Source: Saksenaea vasiformis B4078 (taxonomy: Eukaryota; Mucoromycota; Mucoromycetes; Mucorales; Saksenaeaceae). From it: a DNA stretch of 64,000 bases. Location: contig JNDT01002254.1 in NCBI GenBank assembly GCA_000697055.1, forward strand, positions 20,001 to 84,000. The letters run 5' to 3'. Of this stretch, positions 48,213-58,568 are shown piece by piece; within the stretch, counting starts at the first letter, position 1; every line of letters starts with the position of its first letter. Under the pieces are notes generated by a model. It was not told the DNA's origin and did not search any database. It saw nothing but the letters and a program-made list of their open reading frames with translations. The translations under genes and the position numbers were made by a program.

Positions 48213-49776
48213 GACGACAAAAAAATATAGGGAAAAAAAACAACCACCAAAACTCCCCGCATCAAAAGAACCGGAACATGAACTGTGAAAGATTCCACCA
48301 ATCACGTTGAAAGGACTGACCAAGTCGCCAGAGCCAACTCGTATCTGTCCCACAATTTGACATTTGGAAGACGAAAAGCGATCAATTCTATTTTCATCAG
48401 GTCATGTATGGATAAATGGAGCCATTTTTGTCTTCTACAAACGAACTATGCTAGCTTCCAATGGCTCCTGAAATCACACATCGTCGTATCACATTTCATC
48501 GTAGCACGCTAGCAATTTGCTTTTTCTCCATAAGTCCCTGTTGGATAAAAAAAACAAAAAGGACTCACTCGCCGGAAGCAGACATCATTTCGATAGACTG
48601 AGAAAACATTCATTTCTCATAGATCAGCTATTTGCTATGCTTTTACAGCACTTAGAAAGGATCTTCCGTGTCAACCAGCTCTAATAAGGCTATGGGTTGC
48701 CTTTTTAGTTTGGTACTGAAGACCCAGAACATGTACCTGCAGTAAGGAAGCTTGCTCGTGTCACATCCTTACAGAAGAAGGTGATGAAGAGCGGGAGCTA
48801 ATATAAACTTGCATTTTACTAAAGGATTGCGCTTTCATTGATGCAATTGGACGCAGTTTATCCAGAAGACAGGAATACTAAGTAGTTTGACAACAGGGGT
48901 TGTGTAACTTTTGGAAGCTATGCCTACCGAACGTGGGTCAGAAAGTGGTTAGTTTCACCGTTCTACAGATGTTTCTCTGGTGTCTGATTTTGGGGCAATA
49001 GTGCTGTGCTGACTTCCTATCTGAATCCATCAGCTTGAAGGACTGGGGAAAAAATGCTCAAATCGGCGTCGAGTACCGTTTCGTTGACTTCATCCAGTGA
49101 TATTCCTCGGTTTCCGGAATCAAATGAGCCGGGTAGCCACAGTTTTTGAGATCCCGCTGCGAAACGTGATGCGTGGCGTCTACACTATCTGCACGATCTA
49201 ACCAAATCTTCTGTCCTATTCCTGCAAGCAAGAGAACAAACAAAAAACAAATGATCCATTTTAACGTTCTACAATAATGGAAAAAGCAGGACGCAATGGC
49301 CAAAGAGTCATAATTTAAGCTGCGTGTAACCCCGAACACCAGCTATTTTCAGGAACTTTAATGCGGCAATGGAGTCTTATGTATACTTGTATTATAAGAT
49401 CTACGAAATGCCCGCATCATTTTCCAAAATGAGATGTACATGGAACAGACATTACATCATGTATCGATACTTCCTGGCAACGCAGATTCTTTGACCTAAT
49501 GATGAGAGCCTACGGAACTCCAAGTAGTTAGGCTACGTTATAGGGGTGAAAAGAAAAGGATCTGTTATATATTATTAAGTGCATGCATGCTATATTAACG
49601 TTAAAAGTTTCTTGTTTCATTGATATGTCATTCTTGTGGTGCACACCCCAGCCATCGGATACACCCCAGCCATCGGATGCACCCCACCCAGAATCTTGGT
49701 ACATAAATGCTCTCGTCTTGATGTCTCTTTCATTTTTTTTTTTGGTTTCTCGAAAAGACTTTAGTAATTCATTCCC
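48213..49776. other. intergenic stretch
   Basis: About 1.56 kb before the P450 gene. A minus-strand frame at 49058-49339 encodes a hydrophobic segment (WIICFLFVLLLAGIG) but lacks an ATG before it. A direct repeat of CACCCCAGCCATCGGAT, two tandem copies, lies at about 49642-49680. No gene is supported. Confidence 0.5.
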
Positions 49777-52700
49777 ATGCCAGAAAGCACAACTACCTCT
49801 CTTATTGTGGCCCTCAAAGGATCGCAAGATATAGCCTCTGATGGCTGCATCATTCAATTTGGCAATGGCGCTAGTTTGGATACAGTGCGTGAGCTCGCCG
49901 CGGAGAAACTAGCCATTGCTGGCCCAACTCAAGACATCCTCTTGCTAGACAGCTCGGATCGATTGCTCGGTGGTGTTGATGACGTACGTAAACAACAAGT
50001 TGTCTACGTTGATCTACAAGACCATGTCAAAGAAGTAGTCCCGGGTCCATGCAACCTTCCCTTTGTGGGAAGTCTTTATGAAATGCTTCCTGATATGTAA
50101 GTTAATTTACCTTGACAACAGCAATCTCGAAAAAAAAAAAAGAAAAAGAAAAATTGATTTACTTTCTACACAGCGTAGAAGGATGGGTTAAACAATTTGA
50201 AACATACGGTCCTCTGGTTGATCTGACTATCTTGGGAAAGCGAATCGTCGGCACCAACGATCCTACCATTGCCGAACTGTTTGTGAAAGAATCCGAGTAC
50301 TTTACGAAAAAGGTCACCGGCGCCTTGAGCGAAGTGAAGCCGTTCGGTGGTCAAGGCTTATTCACCACAGATACTACGGATACGGATTGGCAATTGGCTC
50401 ATAAACTGTTGATGCCTGCGTTTAGTCCCCGTGCTATCAAGGCTTATCAAACGGAGATGGGTTTGCTTACACAGCAGACAGTTAAGATTTTCGAGCAGTA
50501 TAAACCAGACGAGCCTGTTGAAATATTGGATTGGACAACAAATGTGACATTCGAAACGATCGGAAAAGTTGGTTTCGGCTACGATTTTGGGTTGCTTGAG
50601 GAACGTGATCGACCACCTCATCCGTTTATCGAAGCCATGGGCTACTGCATGAAGGCTATCGTTACACGGTTCCAGCAAGCACAGTTCATGAAACATTTAC
50701 CACTTGAAGCCAACCGTCGCTTTGACGATTCCATCCGCTTGATGCACGAAATTGTTGATCAAGTAATCAAAGAGCGCAAGAGCGGCCCCCAGGCGAAGGA
50801 TATCAACAAGGATTTGTTGGGCTATATGTTGAACGCTCGCGACGATCATGGTATCGGTTTGTCGGATGAAAATATCCGCGACCAAGTCGTTACTTTCTTA
50901 ATTGCTGGCCACGACACGACAGCCAACACGCTCGCATGGGTACTGTATCAAGTGGCATGTCATCCTGACGTGGAAGCAAAGCTCTTACAGGAAATTGTCA
51001 ACTGTGGCATCACGCATGACCAACTACCTACTCCGGAGCAAATCAGCAATCTGAAATACATGCATCAAGTTCTCAAGGAAACGCTACGTTTGTATTCCCC
51101 GGTGACTTCACTCGAAAAATATTGTACGAAGGATTGTATTGTCCCCGGAGGTTACGTGATCAAGGCGGGCACAACTGTCGACGTCAATGTGTATGCTATG
51201 CATCGCAATGCCAAGATTTCCCCCGATCCCAAGCGCTGGGATCCCAGCCGCTGGACGCCTGAGGAAGAACAAAAACGCTCTCGTTACGCATGGCTTCCTT
51301 TCTCCACTGGCCCACGTGCTTGTATCGGTATGGCCTTTGCTCTTCAAGAAGCAAAGACCGTGCTATCTATGCTTTTGCATCGTTTCAAATTCTGTCATGG
51401 TAAGTTCTGTTCTATGATCCAACCTAACGGAAACTTAACAAAGCAAATTATGTAGATGGTCCTCCTGTGACAACCGACCCGAAGGCGGCAACCACCAAGC
51501 CTTTGGACCTGTTTATGACCATCCATCCCCGAACAGACCTTCCAGAACCCAATGGTCAAAGCGTTCCTTCCACCCCGCCTGATATGAAGAAGAGTGCAGG
51601 TGGTAGCAAGACCGCTTCAGCTGTGATACCGCAAGTTACGTCTGATATCAAGGATGTAAAACTCCCCGCCATTACTTTCCTCTACGGTACTCAGACGGGT
51701 ACAGCGCAAGACTATGCGTCGCAATTGGCTCTTCAGGCTAAAGGTTTCGGATTTAAACAAGTAACAATCTGTGAAATGGATCGCTGGAAGTACTTGGAAA
51801 CCGGACGCAAAGACGACAGGACAAATGAATTGCTTGTCATTTGTTCCGCCACGTACAACGGCCAACCGCCGGATTCGGCCGAGAAATTTGACAAGTTCTT
51901 AAACAAATCGTCTGATGCTAGTAATGGAAAGCTACTGAATGGTATTTCTTATGCTGTCTTTGGTCTTGGTAACAAGAACTGGCGTACGTACCAGCACTTC
52001 CCTATCAAAATTGATCGCTGCCTGGAGGAACTCGGTGCAGAGCGTTTCTACACTCCCGGTGAAGGCGACGCTGACAAAGACATGGATGCCCAGTTTAACG
52101 AATGGTAAGAAGAAAAAAAAAACAAACAAACAATTGGGGTTCTGTGTAAAAACTCATAATCGATGCTTTGTCAGGTGTGCGTATTTCTGGTCCCGTACAT
52201 TGGATTACTTTGGTGTCACTGTTGCCAAAGATCGTTCCATCGTGCCAGCTGCCTCGGTGGAGAAGAAGGCAATCAAGGTGAAGTTTATTCATCCAAGCGA
52301 CAAGGCCAAATGGAAAGCTGCTCAAGATAACTGCAATGGTGAGCGTACCGTCACCGTCTTGGTCAATCGCGAGTTGCAGCAAGCAGGTGCAGAGCGTAGC
52401 ACGCGTCATATCGAACTGGATATCTCCAAGCTTCCTCCCTTGGGTGATAGACATTATGTCGCCGGCGATCATTTGGAAGTGATGCCTGTGAACGATCCAA
52501 AGGTGGTGGAGGCCATCGCAGTCAGCTTCGGATGGATCCTCGATTCTGTATTCGAAATCGACGAGGAAAGCCTCGGAGGTATCTCTCCTCGTTCATTGGC
52601 CGCTACGATCCGTGGTCCATGCACCATTCGCAATGCTTTGACTTACTATGCTGACCTGTCCTCGCCTCCTTCACGTTCCATGCTCTCAAGCTTTGCCGCT

Positions 52701-53564
52701 CAACTTCGCAAGACGGCGCCTGAGACCGCCAACGAATTCGAACAGCTTATTATGCCTGACAGGGATAACAACGATCAGTATCCCGCCTTTATCAAACATC
52801 ATCGAAACTTGTTGGTTCTTCAGCGAGCTTATCCTCAAGTCAATCGTCTGGATTTGGGCCAGTTCCTTGCTGCTGTTGGCGTGATGCAACCCCGTCGCTA
52901 TTCTATTGCGTCTTCGCCTTTACAATGCCCTACTGAAGCACATCTGGCAGTTGGTGTGGTCGATGACGTAGTAGACGGCCAACATTACTACGGATTGGCC
53001 TCGTCCTTTCTTGCACGCATGAGCACAGGCTCCATTCGTGCCTTACTCAAGTCATCCAAGAGCGCTTTTTGCCTTCCTGCCGACCCGTCTATTCCTATCA
53101 TCATGATTGCCGCGGGAACTGGTATCTCTCCCTTCCGTGGTTTCCTTCAAGAACGTGCTCAGCAACGCGCTGCAGGCAAGGAAGTTGGCCGAACGGTCCT
53201 TTTCTTCGGTTGCCGACGACCCGACCAGGACTATATCTACGCTGACGAACTAAATGCCTACTGTCGGGAAGGCTTGGTAGAACTTCACGTTGCTTTCTCT
53301 CGACAGACACCACCATCACCGATCAAATACGTCCAACACCAGTTGTTGGCCAATGCCGCCGACGTATGGTCTATGGTCCAACCGCAAGAAGGGAAACCAG
53401 CAAATATTTATGTCTGTGGCAGTGGTGCTATGAGCCGCGATGTTCGTATAGCCTTTGCATCCATGGCGACGGGCTTTGGCGAAGCCGGATCGGATGAGGA
53501 AGCTGAAATCTTCCTTCAGAAATTGATGGAAGCCGAACAGTACATCGAAGATGTTTGGGGTTAA
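49777..53564 (+). CDS. self-sufficient cytochrome P450-CPR fusion (CYP505/P450foxy-like) with extra N-terminal domain
   Basis: Four exons (49777-50096, 50174-51399, 51456-52104, 52175-53564) sum exactly to 1194 codons. Residues 1-~90 are an extension of alternating hydrophobic strands (SLIVALKG, CIIQFGNGASLDTVRELAAE, QQVVYVDLQD) that looks ubiquitin-like. The P450 domain begins at the proline hinge VPGPCNLPFVGSLYEMLPD. It has the I-helix AGHDTT, ExxR as ETLR, and heme ligand FSTGPRACIG. A linker leads to a reductase with FMN site YGTQTGTAQDYA and SATYNGQPPDSAEKF, FAD motif RRYSIASSP, NADPH motif GTGISPFRGFLQER and C-terminal DVWG. Relatives such as P450BM3 and P450foxy hydroxylate fatty acids; that substrate is inference. 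No N-terminal membrane anchor is apparent, so it is probably soluble. Confidence 0.94.
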
Positions 53565-54669
53565 TTGGTTGGTTTGTAAAGTATAACCTTCATGACATTC
53601 ACTGTGCTGTGAAATTGACCGTAGATGTTTACGAATGCCATACTGTTGCTTTTTTACTTTATCATAGAAATACTATTCAGGATGGATGTACTGTAAAACT
53701 TTCTCAAAATGCAACATCATTATTAGAAGAGCGAGTGCACTCCTTTTAAATAAACATTGTTTAACTATTAGTTTTAACGCCTTCGTACCTACAGCTGCGT
53801 CAAGATAGTCCTTCTGTTTCTTTACTCACGTCGCTCATTCTACTTTTTTTTTGGAAAAGCACATGCCAGTTCATCTATTCCACCTATCAATTCAACCCAT
53901 GTACTGGATAACATGAACGGGACTCTCATCTGTGAATGCCATTGTGAATGTCGGCTCTTAAAGTATTAGTACGTGTTGTCGGAGACAAATTCCCTCGTGG
54001 GACTTCAGGGGCACGCATGCTCACGGCGGACGTTGCGTACAATGCTGCTTCTATCAAATGCATTGACTTTTCTGATATCGTACTAAAAAAGAAAAGCAGG
54101 TGAAGATAATCCGCGGATGGATCGCGGAGTTTGTCCGTTGCACGGAGATTTTTGTTCACAGTTTCACTGTTTCTGCACTATAGGCCAATCAGGCAGCATA
54201 CATGACTAGGAAATGACTCTTGTAAAGAGAGGGAGAGAGAGGATCTGGGTTTCTTAAGTGTGCTCATGTCACTTTGGGAAAAGGTGCGTTTCAAAAGATC
54301 CCGCGCGGAACATGGATGGGTCCATTGGTCTGAGTCGCTGAAAAAAAAAAGAAGCTTTTACACTTTCCCTTTTGGTAGTATCCTTGAATAGGTGTCCATT
54401 ACTAGGTCCCACAACAGACAATTTTTTCATTCCATTTATTCCATGATGTTTTTGGTTGAGAAAAGCAAACCATTTGAATGCAAGTCCCCGAGAATGAATG
54501 TTTTGTTAAGCGATCGAGTCTTGTCACTTCTGGAGGAGCTTTCGACGTCATCCCACATGCGGCGCTTGAAATTATCGAGACAGGTATTCGCCAATCACGT
54601 AGGACCGTCTCACACTAGGAAAAAAAGATTTTTTGTGTACACCGACCCTTTTCTTTTTTCGTTCTTCTT
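53565..54669. other. intergenic stretch
   Basis: P450 3' flank followed by about 900 bases without a recognised gene. A long plus-strand open frame crossing the right part of this stretch (54392-54940) overlaps a better-looking minus-strand exon and is not accepted as a gene. Confidence 0.45.
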
Positions 54670-54934
54670 TTACACACGGTGCGCTTTTCTTCTTTGTTTA
54701 TTAAGTCGATTTGCTTTTAACGCAAGCCATTCGTCGATTTGCCCATCATCCGGTCCAAATTTCATCAGAGTTATCGTTTCGTACGCGGATCCCTCTTTGG
54801 TTTTTCTGACGTGCAAGACGCTATTCCGTTCCGTCCTCCATAGAACGAGTTCCTACATTACCAAAACAAAAAAAACAGTCAACACAGTCAAAAAAAGTTA
54901 TAGACACGCGAATCTGTTTAGTTACATAGAACAT
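54670..54934 (-). CDS. small spliced ORF, 63 aa, unknown family
   Basis: A minus-strand frame with clearly protein-like composition: ELVLWRTERNSVLHVRKTKE, then GSAYETITLMKFGPDDGQID and EWLALKANRLNKQRRKAHRV, then TAA. It is preceded by a splice acceptor (AATGTAG at 54853). A phase-compatible first exon, ATG-TTC-TAT followed by GTAACT at 54925, would give MFYELVLWRTE... over a 73 nt intron. I do not recognise the family. The lysine/arginine-rich helical C-terminus could bind nucleic acid or ribosomes, but that is a guess. The predicted ATG lies only 36 bases from the divergent AdoMetDC ATG, so the leaders must overlap, or the first exon is wrong. Confidence 0.42.
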
Positions 54935-54970
54935 CAGTAAAATAGAACAAAAGAGAGAGAGAGAGAAGGA

Positions 54971-56397
54971 ATGGTCGAGCTCAGCACATGTATCCAAGGA
55001 GAAAATTACTCAGCCCAACAAGGATCTTTCGAGGGTCCCGAAAAACTACTCGAAATCTGGTTTTCGCCGTCACCTGAAAAGTTACAAGAGCATCAAGATC
55101 TCTCTTCTGATTTATCTGAAGATGAACAGGAAGTATCTCAACGACAAAAAGCAATTCAAGGAAAACAAGGTTTACGTTCAGTGCCGCGTCCGATCTGGGA
55201 TGACATGCTTGCCATTGTCAAGTGCACCGTGCTAAATGTCATTACCAATGACAACATGGACGCTTATCTCTTAAGGTAACGTGCATGCGCACAGACATTT
55301 CGAGTCTAATGTATATATGTACTTATACTGTTGTTTTTGCAGCGAATCATCCATGTTTGTTTATCCGCATAAACTGATCATCAAAACATGTGGTACAACC
55401 ACACTTCTTTTGGCATTACCTCGTATTTTGGAGGTGGCTAAGAAGTACTGTGGATTTGAAAAAGTCTGGCGTGTCTTTTATTCACGCAAAGCTTTCATGT
55501 TTCCCGAACGTCAAGTAGCACCTCACCGTTCATGGGATGATGAAGTTTCCTTCCTGGATAAATACTTTGGTAAGAAAAAGAAAAAAAAATTTTTTTGCTT
55601 GTGGCACCTTTGGAATAATAATAATAACCTGTTTGTCGTCTATAGATGATGGATCAGCGTATAAAATTGGCAAGGTTGCAGGTGATCATTGGTACCTTTA
55701 TTTGACCAAACCTGCGGATGATGTCCTTCATCACCCTCGACCAAGAAAGGATACGCGACCTCATCCTCCGGACAGTATGCGTGAGCGGAGCATTGATAGT
55801 GGTGCTTCAACCCCGGCTGTGTCGGACAATGAAGACCCCTCGCCTTTTGGAAACCGAGGCCATTCGCACCCGGATCAAACGATCGAAATCCTTATGACCC
55901 GTTTGAATCCTGAGGCCATGAAGAAGTTTTATCATGACCCTTCGCAGACGGAGTGTGGAACCATTGGCGGACGTTGGGTGGACAAGGCCACCGGCATTGA
56001 TTCAATTTATCCGGAAACCGAAATTGACTCGTTCCTGTTTGAACCTTGCGGTTACTCTAGCAACGGATTGTATCAAGATCGCTACTTTACTATCCATGTG
56101 ACCCCTGAGCCGGAATGTTCCTACGCCTCTTTTGAATCAAATATACCCGTGGAAAAATCGCACGCAGACGGAACTAGGAGCCCCATTGAAAGTTTGGTCA
56201 ATCAAGTCGTTGCCATTTTCCAACCCGAAACATTTACGGTCACGTTCTTTACGTCGCACCATAAAGATCACTACAGCCACAGCCATATGATACGCTCGAT
56301 GGGTTCGATGGAAGGTTACCAACGTACGGATCGTATTTTGTATGAATTCGATGGTTATGACCTTGTCTATGGCCATTATACAAAGAGCAATGTTTAA
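54971..56397 (+). CDS. SPE2: S-adenosylmethionine decarboxylase proenzyme
   Basis: Pyruvoyl-dependent enzyme making decarboxylated AdoMet, the aminopropyl donor for spermidine and spermine. Three exons (54971-55275, 55343-55569, 55646-56397) give 427 residues. Diagnostic segments are [12 protein letters not shown]; the autocleavage site [15 protein letters not shown], where the Ser after LSE becomes the pyruvoyl group and which is split by intron 1; the catalytic cysteine in [36 protein letters not shown]; the [21 protein letters not shown] block; PCGYSSNGL; and [19 protein letters not shown] ~55-residue insert rich in Pro, Ser and Arg (near 55735-55860) lengthens it relative to the human enzyme. 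A GA repeat directly precedes the ATG. Regulation by polyamines through upstream ORFs is known in other eukaryotes but not demonstrable here. Confidence 0.96.
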
Positions 56398-56709
56398 AAA
56401 AGAAAAAGAAAAAGAAAGTTTATCCAATTAATCGGATTGTTGCACCAAGAGGACGTTTGGTTAGACTCCTTTGTCGGTGATTCTGCACTTGTTTTCTGTT
56501 GTTTCCCTTGTTCGATCGTTAATAAAAAAAAAAGATTGTACAACATGCGGGCAAAATCATATATATTTCAACGTCAGGTGCGAAATTGCATGTTTGCAGG
56601 TCTTTCCTTTTACTCTTCTTTCTTTTTTGTGCCGTTCGTTCCTTTCGACCAACTCCTTTCCTTTTCTTCTACCTCGGCCTGACAACATCTTCTTCTTCTT
56701 CTTCTTCCT
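56398..56709. other. short intergenic region
   Basis: AdoMetDC 3' flank and LARGE-like promoter/leader. It contains A-rich runs, pyrimidine-rich stretches and TCTTCTTCT repeats directly before the ATG at 56710. No gene seen. Confidence 0.5.
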
Positions 56710-58212
56710 ATGCGATTGGAACCTAACCAAGGCTGTTCAAAGCTTGTTAAATACTTACTTATTGCCTATGCGTGTGGTTCGCTCATCTACGCCGTCGGCT
56801 TTTTCTACACTTCGTATGCATCTCCAACCATCACTGATCGCACTGACGCCATCTTCCCACGCGGAACGAATGGCACAGTAAGACAGACACATGTCATGCA
56901 AGAAGATGTACAGGAAGAACATACGATTGTTTGGTCCGGCGACCAAGGTAAAAAAAAAGAAAAAGAAATTGCATACGAAGAAAAAAAAGCAGCGTCTTAT
57001 GTCAAAACACTATAAAAGGTGTAGCGCAAACCATGCCAGAAGCTTTTGTTTTATCGAAAACGTTTTCCGATGCAATGGGTCCTTCGAATTTGACACCCTA
57101 TTTCTACAAAGCTCGTAAACCTGTAGAAAAAGAAGATTTGACCATGGCAACGCTTGTAACATACGACCGCTTTCCGGTGTTGAGCCGTTTGGCCAGTCAC
57201 TACAAAGGTAAAACCCGACAACCAAAAAAAAAATAGAGAGAGAGCGCGTGCGCGGTCTCACAATTTTTGTTATTTATTTATTCCCTGCAGGACCTATTTC
57301 TGCCGCGGTGCATGTTAATGATGACAACACCAAAGAGGAAGTGATGCGATCATTGCACGAGATATACGCCAGTAATTCAGATATGCATGATTATGTGGAT
57401 GTTCATTTGATTCTTGATCCGTTTGATCGCCAGTTCAATTTATGGCGTAATGTGGCCAAGTTCTTCGCACGAACGGATTATATCATGATGCTTGATGTGG
57501 ATTTCCACTTGTGTACGAATTTCCGTAAAGCGATTCAACAACCGGAAATCATGGAGAAATTACGAACCGGAAAGACGGCATTGGTTGTACCTGCATTTGA
57601 ATATGTGATCCAAGAGGATGGCGTTGATTGGCGCACGTTTCCCACGTCCAAAAATGACCTAATGATGGAAGTGGAAAGAGGCAAACTCGACATGTTCCAC
57701 AAATCGTGGGTCAAAGGACATGGGTCCACCGACTATGACCATTGGTATGACACCAATGAGATGTACAAGGTCACCGACTACGATTTCTCCTACGAACCCT
57801 ATATCATTTACAAGAAAGAAGGAACGCCTTGGTGTGACGAACGTTTCATCGGCTATGGTGCCAATAAAGCGGCTTGTCTCTATGAAATCTTCCTTTCCGG
57901 CATTGATTTCTGGGTTCTGCCCAATGACTTTCTTATTCATCAAACCCACAAATATCCAGAAAATACACGCCGAAAAGAAGTAAGTCCCTTCCAAAAAAAA
58001 AAAAAAGAATTCATCTAAATTAAACATTATTATTATTATAGCGTCAGTACAATCGTAAATTATACAGTAATTTTAGAGAAGAAGTGTGTTTGCGTTATTC
58101 CCGTCTCTTCATGGCTTCTGGAGAATGGGAGACGGATCGAGCAAACAATTTAAAACGAGAATGTCAAAAGATACGAGGCTACAGATCAAGTATGCATTCG
58201 ATTGCTGCTTAA
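56710..58212 (+). CDS. LARGE-like glycosyltransferase (GT49)
   Basis: Type II Golgi membrane protein: short cytosolic N-terminus, one signal anchor (YLLIAYACGSLIYAVGFFY), a stem, then a GT49-type catalytic domain. Exons join in frame: GVAQTMPEAFVLSKTFSDAM; LVTYDRFPVLSRLASHYKG; ISAAVHVNDDNTKEEVMRSL; YVDVHLILDPFDRQFNLWRN; YIMMLDVDFHLCTNFR, with the metal-binding DVD; ALVVPAFEYVIQEDG; GHGSTDYDHWYDTNEMYKVT; EPYIIYKKEGTPWCDERFIG; FWVLPNDFLIHQTHKYPENT. The last exon, from about 58043, ends at SSMHSIAA. In animals the GT49 domain of LARGE1 adds glucuronic acid in matriglycan and B4GAT1 primes it. Fungal members lack the second LARGE domain, as here, and their acceptor is unknown. About 350 residues. 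Confidence 0.85.
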
Positions 58213-58568
58213 TTATCATATCATCCCTTTACTCTCTCTCTCTCTCTCTCTTTCTCCCTTTGCCATAACAACAACCACCTCTACTACCACTACTACTACT
58301 GCCACTGCTCTTTACCTTTGATTTTTTCTTCTTTTTCCCTCCGCTTAGTTCTGATTACACCTGGCTGTGTATTTATAGAATTAAAAAAAGAAAAAAATGG
58401 TATTCCCCTGACAATACAGCGAATACCCCACACGTTTATCTCCATACTGACACGTGAAAGTTAAATGCTTATTTTTTTGCATCTTTAATTCATGGGCGTT
58501 ATCCAGGGCCCTCTTTTTTTTTTCTTCTCACATCCTCTTCTCCTTTTTTTTTTTTTTTGCTTTTAGGT
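58213..58568. other. short intergenic region with CT microsatellite and T-runs
   Basis: A CT repeat (about 58231-58252), a CTACTAC/CCACTGC triplet run, and two T-runs separate the LARGE-like stop from the lipase ATG at 58569. No gene seen. Confidence 0.55.

Noticed and set aside
49058..49339. Minus-strand frame with a hydrophobic segment
   Set aside because: No ATG before the hydrophobic stretch and no clear upstream exon. Kept only as a note.
54392..54940. 182-codon plus-strand ORF upstream of AdoMetDC
   Set aside because: Low-complexity Phe/Ser content. It overlaps a more protein-like minus-strand exon and has no recognisable domain.
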